From NCBI GenBank assembly GCA_000149225.2, contig CM000690.1, forward strand, positions 434,001 to 498,000: a stretch of DNA of 64,000 bases, given 5' to 3'. A model generated the notes under the pieces. The model had not been told where the DNA came from, did no database searches, and saw nothing but the letters and a program-made list of their open reading frames with translations. Origin of the DNA: Lachancea kluyveri NRRL Y-12651 (taxonomy: Eukaryota; Ascomycota; Saccharomycetes; Saccharomycetales; Saccharomycetaceae). This document shows, piece by piece, positions 29,834 to 38,906 of this stretch; position 1 is the stretch's first letter, and the number at the start of each line of letters is the position of its first letter. The position numbers and the translations under genes were made by a program.

Positions 29834-32308
29834 TTAAAGATTGATACACACATCAGCTGTAAATTCAGTTTCACAAGTAAACTTCAAACAGTTTGTCCCA
29901 TCAGGAAACCCTCCTTCCTGATTGTTATGCTCTTTTGCTATCACATTGCACAAAGAATTCGAGTAAAAAGGTTTAATCCCTTGCTGCAAAATACCAATAG
30001 TTATGTGGGGAGAATCGTTGGCACATTCTAGTCTTGAAACTTTGAGTTCATTGGTGGAGTCATACACACATTCCTTCTCAGACTTGACCACAATTGTAAC
30101 GATCTTGTCATCCCAGAGTAACTTGTCTAGTTTGAATTTCATCACATCTTTCGTCTTGATTAGTTTTGGTACCCGGCTAGATAAAGGTTGGGTTTTCACC
30201 AGATCTTTGCTATAGCGCTTGTTGAATTCACACCAGATGTCTTTTTGGGATTTGGTACCATTTTTACCGGTAATGACATGACACAGTGTTATATGGAATT
30301 CAGGCCGGATTTTGTTCTCTTCGAATAGCATTTCTATGCCTTCCACACTGAGAACCTTATCTCTTTTGGTGTCCACAAGCTTCCAGATCTCGTCGAGGAT
30401 GGATTGCTTGACTCTGATATTTGCCGAAAAGTATACTGGTTTATATTTCCCCTCCTTCTCTTTGGACTTGTTATTACTCTTGACAACTTTGGTAATTTTT
30501 GGTTTGTATTCCAAACTTTTTTTGAACGCATTGCTTATTTCCTCATCCGATGGAACAGTTGGAATCAGAATTTGGTACTTTTCATACAAAGCTTCCAATA
30601 TCCGTTTGGCATTTTTTAAGGAAGAATTTTCCTCTTTAACGTCTAGATGAATAACCATGTCAAATAAGCTATCTGGGTATTTATTTTCGTTCACGGGTTG
30701 ATATCTTTGAATAAAACCCCTCATAATACTTGTCACTTTCTTTTCACCATCAGTGACAGCTTTGATACTCTGATGGTTATCTCCCCTTGCTAATATCCTC
30801 TTCAGAGTAATCGCCGAAGTGATATCAATATCGTTGTATGGCAAATAAGAAAATGCAATAACTTTGACGTTGGCATCATATGGTAAAAAGTCCTCCTTTA
30901 ATTCGTCAAACCATTGGAACAGTTGTTTCCTTTCCCTGTATTGATGGTTATTTCTGTCCACAATAACGGCTTTTATTTCATCTCTGGAAAGTAGCTCTAG
31001 TGACCTCTTCATCAACATCGATTTGTCTTTGCCTGTAATGTCATCATTTTGGATGTGGCCCCAAGTGTTTGGAAACAAGTTTTGTAAAGTCAAAGCAGTT
31101 GTAGTCTTTCCACAACCAATTGTGGCAATAGGAATAAACAGAAACTTGGTGCGTTCATCGACCTTATCATAATCTATCGCATTTTGTAGCTCTAATTCTT
31201 CTAACCTTTCCTGATTCAAAATTTCAAAACCAGACATGCCATAGGATTTTAGAAAAGCGTTTCTTAACTTGATGACGCCAAACCCTCTCATGTATTCATC
31301 ACATAACTGAGGATTTTCATTCAGTAAAGGAATCACGAAATCCAAGTACTTATTAGTGATGAATTTGTGCTTTTTAAACCTAAAGACACGAGATTTGTTC
31401 TTAATGTACTCTTTCGTGACTTCTCTCCACTGCCTATACATGAGATAGGGCTCTTCAAACTTGTACTTGAAAAAAAAGGCATTGCCATCTTTATTTTGGC
31501 ATCTAACCACAAATCCCTCAATTTCCATACCTTTATAAGAACCTTTGGTTGCACAGTCCTCAAGAAACTCTCTCAAGGATGCAACATCGGGTTTGGTAAA
31601 AAAATCGATCTTTTTAAAATTGTACTCTGTCGCAAATCTGTGGACTTCACTCATCGGCATTGTTTGAAAATCTGGTTGATTAAAGTTAATTCCATGAAGA
31701 TACAACCCAGCTTTTTCTTTCGTGTATTCCAAGATGTGCTCTTCGAAACTATCATCACAGTATTCAGCAACAGCAGTAGCATTCATTTTGTACAGCTCCA
31801 AAGCTAGCTGATTGAGGGTCTGCCCACTTGCTTCTAACTGTTTGCGTAAGAAGTTTTCTCCGGCTAGAGCATGGTTTTTATCAGCACCTTCCCTCAAACC
31901 CGTCGAGTGCTTAGAACAAACAACAATGGTTCCATCCTTTAGACCAGAAATAAATATAATGCACCCATTTTCTTTTACAGTGACTTCGTAAGGACCCACG
32001 GTGTTGGATTCGATCCAATCCCACCTTGTAGTGCTGACCTCGTCGATATTGAAGAACTTGTCATAACCTCTAACAACAATCTCAGGATTGTGTTTATCTT
32101 CTATAATAAAGAGCCCCCGTGCATTTGAAGGTAGAGTAAAGTTAGATTTTCCATAGTCCCATTCGTTAAACTTCCAACTGGTAACTTTATGATCACTGTT
32201 GAAAACTTGGTGAGTGTTCTTGTATGCTCTTCCTCTCTTTGGCAACTGGGAAGCAGCCTCTAACTTATTAATCAGTAGTCTGACAATTTCTTCTGAAGGC
32301 TTTTCCAT
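29834..32308 (-). CDS. TRL1: tRNA ligase Trl1 (YJL087C ortholog)
   Basis: Trl1 joins tRNA exons after intron removal and also splices HAC1 mRNA in the unfolded protein response. It has three enzyme modules in 824 residues (827 in S. cerevisiae). The N-terminal adenylyltransferase/ligase carries the nucleophile K112 in KENG. The central polynucleotide kinase has the P-loop GCGKTT at 398-403. The C-terminal cyclic phosphodiesterase has two H-x-T motifs, H672-I-T and H768-I-T. All catalytic motifs are intact. The ATG at 32308 is the natural start. It shares a 244-base divergent promoter with EXO70. Confidence 0.98.
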   Translation of the reverse strand: MEKPSEEIVRLLINKLEAASQLPKRGRAYKNTHQVFNSDHKVTSWKFNEWDYGKSNFTLPSNARGLFIIEDKHNPEIVVRGYDKFFNIDEVSTTRWDWIESNTVGPYEVTVKENGCIIFISGLKDGTIVVCSKHSTGLREGADKNHALAGENFLRKQLEASGQTLNQLALELYKMNATAVAEYCDDSFEEHILEYTKEKAGLYLHGINFNQPDFQTMPMSEVHRFATEYNFKKIDFFTKPDVASLREFLEDCATKGSYKGMEIEGFVVRCQNKDGNAFFFKYKFEEPYLMYRQWREVTKEYIKNKSRVFRFKKHKFITNKYLDFVIPLLNENPQLCDEYMRGFGVIKLRNAFLKSYGMSGFEILNQERLEELELQNAIDYDKVDERTKFLFIPIATIGCGKTTTALTLQNLFPNTWGHIQNDDITGKDKSMLMKRSLELLSRDEIKAVIVDRNNHQYRERKQLFQWFDELKEDFLPYDANVKVIAFSYLPYNDIDITSAITLKRILARGDNHQSIKAVTDGEKKVTSIMRGFIQRYQPVNENKYPDSLFDMVIHLDVKEENSSLKNAKRILEALYEKYQILIPTVPSDEEISNAFKKSLEYKPKITKVVKSNNKSKEKEGKYKPVYFSANIRVKQSILDEIWKLVDTKRDKVLSVEGIEMLFEENKIRPEFHITLCHVITGKNGTKSQKDIWCEFNKRYSKDLVKTQPLSSRVPKLIKTKDVMKFKLDKLLWDDKIVTIVVKSEKECVYDSTNELKVSRLECANDSPHITIGILQQGIKPFYSNSLCNVIAKEHNNQEGGFPDGTNCLKFTCETEFTADVCINL

Positions 32309-32552
32309 AACTCTAGATGGAACAAAGACCAGTCTGATGTGTTTTTTTATAATGGATTTGATATGTAAACCATCGAGAAACTCGACATGAGATGAGGTAA
32401 GATGAAGATTCTATCAAATCTCATACATCATTGTTAACGAGAACTATAGGATTGGTAGGCGGAATGAAATACAAGAATATAACCGAAGGATTTCCCTAAC
32501 AGTTTATACAGGAGAGCAATATTGAAGCAAAGTAAGCCACATTAAAGGGTAG

Positions 32553-34418
32553 ATGGCAGAAATTGACATCGATGAAGCAGACGTGCTAGTTTTGAGGGAG
32601 GGTCTAGGCCAAATAACTCTTCTGGCCTCTAAAATCAACAATTCATTGGGCAGAATTGCTAGCACGACAAACGAGTCCAGCAAATTATTTGCACCAATTG
32701 TTTCCACGAATACGTCTCTCAATATATTGCAAAGAAACATCGAAAGCAGTTTAGATTCTATCTCCTCGATCAAAGATTTAGCCAACGATGCTTCCAAACA
32801 TGAAATTGTGTTATCTGGCGATATCTCACAAGTGGGTCTCAAGCAGTATATCAAAGCTATCCACAAGGTCGACGATATACTAGATGACATCAACAATGGG
32901 GAACAACAAGAGCAAAACCCATCAGAATTCCACGGTATTGTTACGCATTTAACCCAACTAATTTACACAAGTGAGCAAAAGTTGCAGCTCCTTTTTATGA
33001 CAATTTTAAACAAAATAGAGCCTTTTGATCCTCAAATCAACATGAATAAAAAGATTCCTTTCCCTTATTATGAGGATGAAGATCTTTCACAGTTGACACA
33101 AATACTTGATTATTTTGACGGTATAGGAAAGCCTACAGTTGCGGACATTCTATCCAAACAACGAAGCGAACTGATCTTGAAATGCCTGGCCTTCTTAGAG
33201 CCATTCACCAAGCAAATAACTTCCAATGAAAATGCGCCTTACCAAAAAGGCAGCAGCGGTATTATAAATTACACAGAAGCCCTGATAGGATTTATAGCTA
33301 ACGAGAACGCTTTAGTCGAAGACCTATATTTGAAACAGCCCGAGAATCAATCAATAACGTTTTCAAAAATCATTCAGCCAGTTCTGAATAGTTATGTCAA
33401 AATCATAAAGTCGAACATTAGCTTAGTTGAGAGTAATATTTCCAATGTTGGATTGTTTAGTTTCGAGTTGAATGATAACGTTACCAGCGTGTTGAGGGTC
33501 CTGCGTGGTAAAAATCTGGAAGACTATCCACCTCTTGTTGGTTGCACTAGTGAGATCAAGTCCATTTCACAATCCTTGTACAAAGATTTGATACAATACA
33601 TCGGTGGTAAAGGGGAATCTATGACACAGTTACCTACTGATAGTGGCGTGACCGAGGCTACAGTTGATGCCATGTCGAGACTTCGTAAGTTCAGCGATTA
33701 CAGGCAAGGCTGTTTAAACAGCATTCAAGGAATGGTCAGGGACTATTGGTTGCCTAGAGCACACAATGATAAGGAGTTCACCTTGCAGGGTAAGTTGAAC
33801 ACCCAAGACCCTGTAACGTTGCTTTCTTGTTTTTTCAGTGACTGTATCGATATACTGATTGTATCATTAGAGAAGCGCGCACAGCGTATACTGATGCCAC
33901 ATTTGGATCCTGATATTGCCAACCCAAACAGCACTCGCAATACTCATAAACAGCGGATTGGGTTTTTTTTGATGACAAATATTACTTTGATAGAGCAAAT
34001 CGTCCAAAGATCAGATATAAGCTCGGTATTGGGTGAATTAGGCAGGGATAGGCTTGAAAAGTTGAAGAAGCGTTACGTGAATTACTTTGTTTCAGATTGG
34101 AGAGATCTGACATCAATTTTATTGGACTCATTATTCGTGGACAGCAGCGGGAAGATTTCTTCCAAGGATAAAGATCAAATCAAGGAAAAGTTCAAAAAAT
34201 TCAATGACGGTTTTGAGGATTTGGTTTCCAAGTTTAAGCATTACCGTATCTCTGATCCTGCAATGAAGAAACTTTTGAAAACTGAGGTAATTTCTTTGGT
34301 GATGCCTATGTATGAAAGATTCTACGGTCGTTATAAGGATTCTTTCAAAAATCCAAGAAAGCATATCAAATACACACCTGGTGAACTAATGTCTGTATTG
34401 AACTCTTTAGGCAGATGA
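32553..34418 (+). CDS. EXO70: Exocyst subunit Exo70 (YJL085W ortholog)
   Basis: Exo70 anchors the exocyst to the plasma membrane by binding PI(4,5)P2 and Rho3, so that secretory vesicles are tethered at the bud. The 621 residues match the 623 of S. cerevisiae. An N-terminal coiled-coil region (about 1-110) is followed by the elongated helical-bundle domain. The C-terminal end is the most conserved part, with the basic motif NPRKHIKYTPGELMSVLNSL, which in the family binds the phosphoinositide. The gene ends 86 bases from the convergent ALY gene. Confidence 0.97.
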   Translation: MAEIDIDEADVLVLREGLGQITLLASKINNSLGRIASTTNESSKLFAPIVSTNTSLNILQRNIESSLDSISSIKDLANDASKHEIVLSGDISQVGLKQYIKAIHKVDDILDDINNGEQQEQNPSEFHGIVTHLTQLIYTSEQKLQLLFMTILNKIEPFDPQINMNKKIPFPYYEDEDLSQLTQILDYFDGIGKPTVADILSKQRSELILKCLAFLEPFTKQITSNENAPYQKGSSGIINYTEALIGFIANENALVEDLYLKQPENQSITFSKIIQPVLNSYVKIIKSNISLVESNISNVGLFSFELNDNVTSVLRVLRGKNLEDYPPLVGCTSEIKSISQSLYKDLIQYIGGKGESMTQLPTDSGVTEATVDAMSRLRKFSDYRQGCLNSIQGMVRDYWLPRAHNDKEFTLQGKLNTQDPVTLLSCFFSDCIDILIVSLEKRAQRILMPHLDPDIANPNSTRNTHKQRIGFFLMTNITLIEQIVQRSDISSVLGELGRDRLEKLKKRYVNYFVSDWRDLTSILLDSLFVDSSGKISSKDKDQIKEKFKKFNDGFEDLVSKFKHYRISDPAMKKLLKTEVISLVMPMYERFYGRYKDSFKNPRKHIKYTPGELMSVLNSLGR

Positions 34419-34504
34419 TCTGCTCTATATAGAAAGAAAAAAAAATAAAATCCAAATATATTTTGTGTAAAACTAAACCTAAATTACGATTTTTTCTAAA
34501 TTTT

Positions 34505-37492
34505 TTAACAGCGTGTTATTTCTTCCATAGTGTTCTCTGGATCACCATCATTAATAATTCCCTTTACTTGAATGCCCAATCGAGTATCTTCGCCCGATGT
34601 TACAACTGAGCTATTATTGGGATTAGGGGTTCCTTCAACACTAGTAAGGTCACCTGAACTATCGTCCAACAGTGTCGAAGCCTGAGGAGTTGTCGTACCG
34701 GTTGCACTGTCTTCTTTCTTAAACTTTCGCGAGCCAAATGCATTTTTAAAATCTTCCAGAACTTGATTACCGTTGGCAACGTTTAGTGAGTAAGCGTGGT
34801 TAGACAAAGGTAAAGCAGTAGGATCGTGTTGCAAAGGGTGCCAAGCCGTACTGTTACGCTCGTATAATGCAGTTATATCAACGGATGTATCGTCCAAATG
34901 CTCTGTGAATTGGGAAATGGAATCACGCGACCGAGACAAATTTTCCATGGTGGTGCTGTTTTGACATGTAGATGAATGTTGCAGCAATGGTTCCATATTG
35001 TTTATGTCGCTTCTCGATATGTAGCCATTAGTTGTGTCCAGTGAAGAGCGTAGAGACGCAGCAATAGAGGAAGTTGAGCTCCGGCGGTCATTTTCGATAT
35101 GGTTCTCATTAGTGCCCAGTACCATATTCAAATCGTTAAATGTATCATTGTAATTTTTTATCGTGGATGGAAGGTTGTCTTGAGCGATGGCACTGTTTCT
35201 TCTAGTTGCCATCGGCGACAAATTTATAGGTTTTAGTTGAGGCGAGTTGGTACGAAATACTGCACCAGGTAGATTCGGAGATCCGGGGGTAGAGCCTTGA
35301 AAGGAAAACCCAAAAGCAATATCACCGTCATCATTTTGATGTTCTTGTTCCTGATCGTGCCCTTTGTGTTTTGCATCGCCTAACAGATTTGTAGTGGACT
35401 GTTGAGGCGATGTCACTTTAAACTGAGGAACTGTGGCAGATTTATGTGGCAAATGAATGCCTTCCTCCTTTAAAACTTCTTCATATGTGGGAGGGTTTCT
35501 AGGTGCATCTATAATACTATCGGAGATGTGATGCTTGATCGGAGGTGGGCTGACATCTGCATCGAATGGTGGCGGCTCAAAACTTGGGCGACGCAACAGA
35601 TGGATAGGCCTCATTAGAGGTGATGTAATGGGTGATAATGGGACAGCCTGAGGTGACGTGAGCTCTGCCTGTATGTTTTCGGGCTGATAAAGGTTCGACT
35701 TCAATTCTGGGGAATTTAGGATGGAAGAATCCAGTTTTTTCCTGTCATCGTCATTCTTATGGTGGAGCAGATGTGTTGGATGTTGAGTCCTTTTACTGTT
35801 CTGGACCGGAGACAAAGATCTCGGAGAAAATCCCACCTTTTCGTCCAAGGGGAACACATCAGGCGATAGCACAGGTGAGTTTATGATCTCTTTTGGAAAG
35901 TAAAAGTTAGAGCTGTGGTATAAACTCACAGAAGCGTTTCCAAAACTCGAAGCGTCAGCACCTGGAATCATTGTGTGTGTATCATAACTTGGCAGCAAAG
36001 TGTTTGCGTGGGAGCAAAGTTTGTTTAGGACGTGGATTGGAGAATCAATACTAATCTCGTAATGTTTTCTCTTTCCATCAATCATCCGGGACAAACGCAA
36101 ACATATCTTGATCCAATGGTTTGACTTGATGTTTTGGTAGGAAGTATCTGGGTGAACGCGCTGGTGGTAATCCAACCTCTCTGGGATAAAAACCTGGTAT
36201 TCAAATTCCTTGGACACTATATCACCATTGGTGTCATCTAGAAGCAAGTTACCCAAATTCTTGGCCTTAGAAGGATTAGAACCTGTTGGCAAATTTTCCA
36301 ACGGTGGCGCCTTGTGTTCTGCCAGTAGGAATTTTCTAGTTGGTTCCAACCTGTGTACTTTTTTATTCCTGCAGTAGTACTCAAGAGTCTCAGTCAAATA
36401 GATCCTAATACGGTGCAAAGTGACCTTGTCCAAAGGCGAAACACGGAATGCAATAGGTAAGAAGGCATCCAAGACTATATCCTTAGAGGCTATCACAATA
36501 TCGTAGTGCAGTTGGTCCTCCCAGTCACGTGATATGGCAATAGGTTCGGTCTCCTCTACCGAAGAATCGGATTGAGTACGTACACACTTGATGGGTAGTT
36601 TAGCATGGATGTTCGACTTGAATGCACCAGTACGTTCGATATGAACGTCCAAGAAATACTCAACGGAACCAAAAGTAGCCCGGATAGTCTCTGGATAAGA
36701 CAACGGGATCGTTTGTTCAAAAGAGTAAACGTAATCAGCAGGTTGGAAAACAAACTGTTCCGAACCTGTATTCGTAGAGTTTTTCGAAAACATAGAGATG
36801 GAGTCATTGTCAGACAAAGTCGCACTCAAGAAGTCCGAGATCATGTTGGTGTTGGACCTCGATCTGTTCTGCTGTTGGCTCCCCGAATGAGAGTTTGGAC
36901 TTGGCGATGTAGCCCGTTTCAAAATGTTTCCGATCGGCGATAGACTTCTGTTACCGGTATTATTCGGTCCAGAGCCTGGCGAATGTGTAGAATTTAAACT
37001 CATACTGCTGATGGTATGGTTTTTCTTCAAAGGGCGAACCAAAGAGGCACCACTACGCCTTAGCAAATCATCCAGCTCTGCACCGCTCCCGCTGTTACCA
37101 CTGGCGACATGCCCACTATCAGACTGGTAAAACGGCCAGACGTGATTGACCACGTCGTTGAGTTCGACGAACTCTTGCTTTTTTGGCGGGATCCCCTCGG
37201 GCCACTCGGTCCTCGACAACCCTTTAAAAGCCAAATTGATAGACTTCAACTTGGAAGGCTTCAAGACACGAACAATCAAAGACCCTCTTAGAATACCAGG
37301 TGGCTTTTCGCCCCACTGATGCTGTTCAAAGCCCTGTAAAAACAAGATTGGCTCCGCCAACTGTATATACACCTGGATCGACGAGGTTTGAGTCAACGGA
37401 TGGGCATCCGGGCCGATCTCCAGATCCTTGTCAGCAGGGAAAACCGGCGAAGTTAAAGGGAAGACAAAATCACGGTCTCTATCCATGGACAT
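34505..37492 (-). CDS. Alpha-arrestin, single counterpart of ALY1 and ALY2 (YKR021W/YJL084C)
   Basis: This is an arrestin-related trafficking adaptor that links cargo permeases to the ubiquitin ligase Rsp5 during endocytosis and recycling. The start is the ATG at 37492; the frame opens further upstream only from a TTG. The product has 995 residues, against 915 (Aly1) and 1046 (Aly2). An arrestin-like N domain begins near residue 40 (SIQVYIQLAEPILFLQG) and the C domain ends near 510. The tail is disordered and contains the Rsp5-binding PY motif NPPTYEEVLKE. In S. cerevisiae two WGD copies exist; here one gene lies between EXO70 and VPS51, neighbours that belong to different chromosomes there. 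This supports a pre-duplication state. Confidence 0.94.
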   Translation of the reverse strand: MSMDRDRDFVFPLTSPVFPADKDLEIGPDAHPLTQTSSIQVYIQLAEPILFLQGFEQHQWGEKPPGILRGSLIVRVLKPSKLKSINLAFKGLSRTEWPEGIPPKKQEFVELNDVVNHVWPFYQSDSGHVASGNSGSGAELDDLLRRSGASLVRPLKKNHTISSMSLNSTHSPGSGPNNTGNRSLSPIGNILKRATSPSPNSHSGSQQQNRSRSNTNMISDFLSATLSDNDSISMFSKNSTNTGSEQFVFQPADYVYSFEQTIPLSYPETIRATFGSVEYFLDVHIERTGAFKSNIHAKLPIKCVRTQSDSSVEETEPIAISRDWEDQLHYDIVIASKDIVLDAFLPIAFRVSPLDKVTLHRIRIYLTETLEYYCRNKKVHRLEPTRKFLLAEHKAPPLENLPTGSNPSKAKNLGNLLLDDTNGDIVSKEFEYQVFIPERLDYHQRVHPDTSYQNIKSNHWIKICLRLSRMIDGKRKHYEISIDSPIHVLNKLCSHANTLLPSYDTHTMIPGADASSFGNASVSLYHSSNFYFPKEIINSPVLSPDVFPLDEKVGFSPRSLSPVQNSKRTQHPTHLLHHKNDDDRKKLDSSILNSPELKSNLYQPENIQAELTSPQAVPLSPITSPLMRPIHLLRRPSFEPPPFDADVSPPPIKHHISDSIIDAPRNPPTYEEVLKEEGIHLPHKSATVPQFKVTSPQQSTTNLLGDAKHKGHDQEQEHQNDDGDIAFGFSFQGSTPGSPNLPGAVFRTNSPQLKPINLSPMATRRNSAIAQDNLPSTIKNYNDTFNDLNMVLGTNENHIENDRRSSTSSIAASLRSSLDTTNGYISRSDINNMEPLLQHSSTCQNSTTMENLSRSRDSISQFTEHLDDTSVDITALYERNSTAWHPLQHDPTALPLSNHAYSLNVANGNQVLEDFKNAFGSRKFKKEDSATGTTTPQASTLLDDSSGDLTSVEGTPNPNNSSVVTSGEDTRLGIQVKGIINDGDPENTMEEITRC

Positions 37493-38080
37493 GACGTCTT
37501 TCGTAGTGTTTATTCTGTCTGCTTGTCGATACCCAGGCAAAAAGGAAGAAGGAGCTCAAGAATTGAAATTTGACGGTGTGCGCCGGTGCGAAAAAGAAAT
37601 GTGCAAGATGGCTGGCTTCTGATACTTTACTACAGGTGCTATCAAGGGCTACGATGCGAAGAAGACACCATACTGTTTATAACGAGGTCTAAGACCACGG
37701 CCTCGTGTTAAAAAGGTTGGTGGAAACCACCGAATTTAAACGCAAAGTACAGCCAAGGTTATACTTATTTGCTGCAATCTCTTAAAATCCACCGTCCTTT
37801 GTGGGCCACCAAAAGGCAGAAGCGGAAGTATTAGATCGAAACGGACTCTGCAAGGAAAACAAAGTGCGGTGCAAGGATGCTGAATACAAAGCCATGCCGA
37901 ACGATGGGAACCAGCTGCCATACAAGTGGTAGTAACCCATCGACACTGAGACCCAGGGCATTTGGACCATACCCTGGTGCTACCGTCGATGTCCACTGTA
38001 GGCTCGCGGTCTCTTGTTCTGTGAAATTTCGGAAACCAGCCATGTGTTACCGAGGCCTTCGCCATGGTCTATATAGAATG
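37493..38080. other. Arrestin-gene promoter / VPS51 3' region
   Basis: Both flanking genes read leftward, so this is mainly the arrestin gene's promoter. It is less AT-rich than other gaps here, and several frames are open at once between about 37736 and 38095, the longest 109 codons on the minus strand. None shows a recognisable domain, and multi-frame openness suggests composition more than coding. No RNA gene seen. Confidence 0.5.
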
Positions 38081-38494
38081 CTACACATCTTTTAACATAT
38101 CCAGAGTCTTTTTCAGCTCGCGCAGGGTGTCGTCCTTTTCTGTCGCAACCTGCTTCAGAAGATCGTTTACTTTGATCAAATCGTAGTAGTTTTCGTAGAT
38201 TGTGTTCTTGATGGTGCTGTTTGCTTCGGTTTCTTTACCGAGCAGCTTGTTATGGGTATGCAGCAGTTCCGCCAGCGTGGACTCATTTATGGGCTTGTTT
38301 TCTTCTGCTGCCGTCGCTGCCGCTGCTGCTTCTTCTCGTTCGTGTTTGGCCTCTTGGTTCTGCTCTTCTGTTAGCCTTTCCTTGTCTTGTTGCTCTTTGT
38401 TTAAATGGTAGTACTCCTTTAATAGTTGTCTCTTTTCCCTGTTCGACTTGCTGTTCAGCCGCGAAACCTTCTTGTGTGTAATCTGCTCCGCCAT
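38081..38494 (-). CDS. VPS51: GARP complex subunit Vps51 (YKR020W ortholog)
   Basis: Vps51 is the small subunit of the GARP tether that captures endosome-derived vesicles at the late Golgi by contacting the SNARE Tlg1. I start it at the ATG at 38494 (MAEQITHKKVSRL), not one codon earlier at a GTG. The 137 residues are fewer than the 164 in S. cerevisiae. The N-terminal MAEQI-HKK stretch matches the Tlg1-binding start. The region from THNKLLGKETE through KNTIYENYYDLIKVNDLL is the conserved core, predicted coiled coil. An Ala/Glu-rich stretch lies between. It is divergent from the IRS4/TAX4 gene, as in S. cerevisiae chromosome XI. Confidence 0.95.
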   Translation of the reverse strand: MAEQITHKKVSRLNSKSNREKRQLLKEYYHLNKEQQDKERLTEEQNQEAKHEREEAAAAATAAEENKPINESTLAELLHTHNKLLGKETEANSTIKNTIYENYYDLIKVNDLLKQVATEKDDTLRELKKTLDMLKDV

Positions 38495-38906
38495 CACTGT
38501 GCCACTTGCTCTATGGCTTCGTACGCTGTTGCTGTCGTTTGTTGCTTGCAGTGTTTCATACTCGTGTCCGGACCTGATACTCGGTACAGTTCTAAACCTC
38601 TACAACGGCCAAGAACCTGCTCTAGGGGCGAGAAGACTACGCAGAAAACGTTTCAACGTTTACAGGGGCAAACCGAAAGGAAAGGCAAAGAGAAGGGGAG
38701 ACGGTTCCACTTTTTACGTTGCCAAAGTTGTTCTCTGACTGTACTTGAGGTAGAAACTTGTATTTCTTCCGCTACTTCTTTTCAGCCACCTGGTGGAGAC
38801 CCTCACTGTCGTTCCAACAGACAATCTTAAAAGGCGGAGCGAGCCCTTTAACGATCAAGGCAACTAACACTGAGCTAGAATCTGAAAAAGAACCAAGAAA
38901 GGAATA
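38495..38906. promoter_or_regulatory. Divergent VPS51 / IRS4-TAX4 promoter region
   Basis: This 410-base region must drive both genes. Several frames are open across it, but they are extensions of chance frames over VPS51 and have no recognisable content. I see no clear factor-binding site or RNA gene. Confidence 0.5.

Noticed and set aside
36522-36530. CACGTGA box inside the arrestin coding region.
   Set aside because: It lies in a conserved coding frame, so it needs no regulatory explanation.
37736-38095. Open frame of 109 codons plus several overlapping frames between the arrestin gene and VPS51.
   Set aside because: Several frames on both strands are open together, no domain is recognisable, and no gene is known at this place in S. 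cerevisiae.
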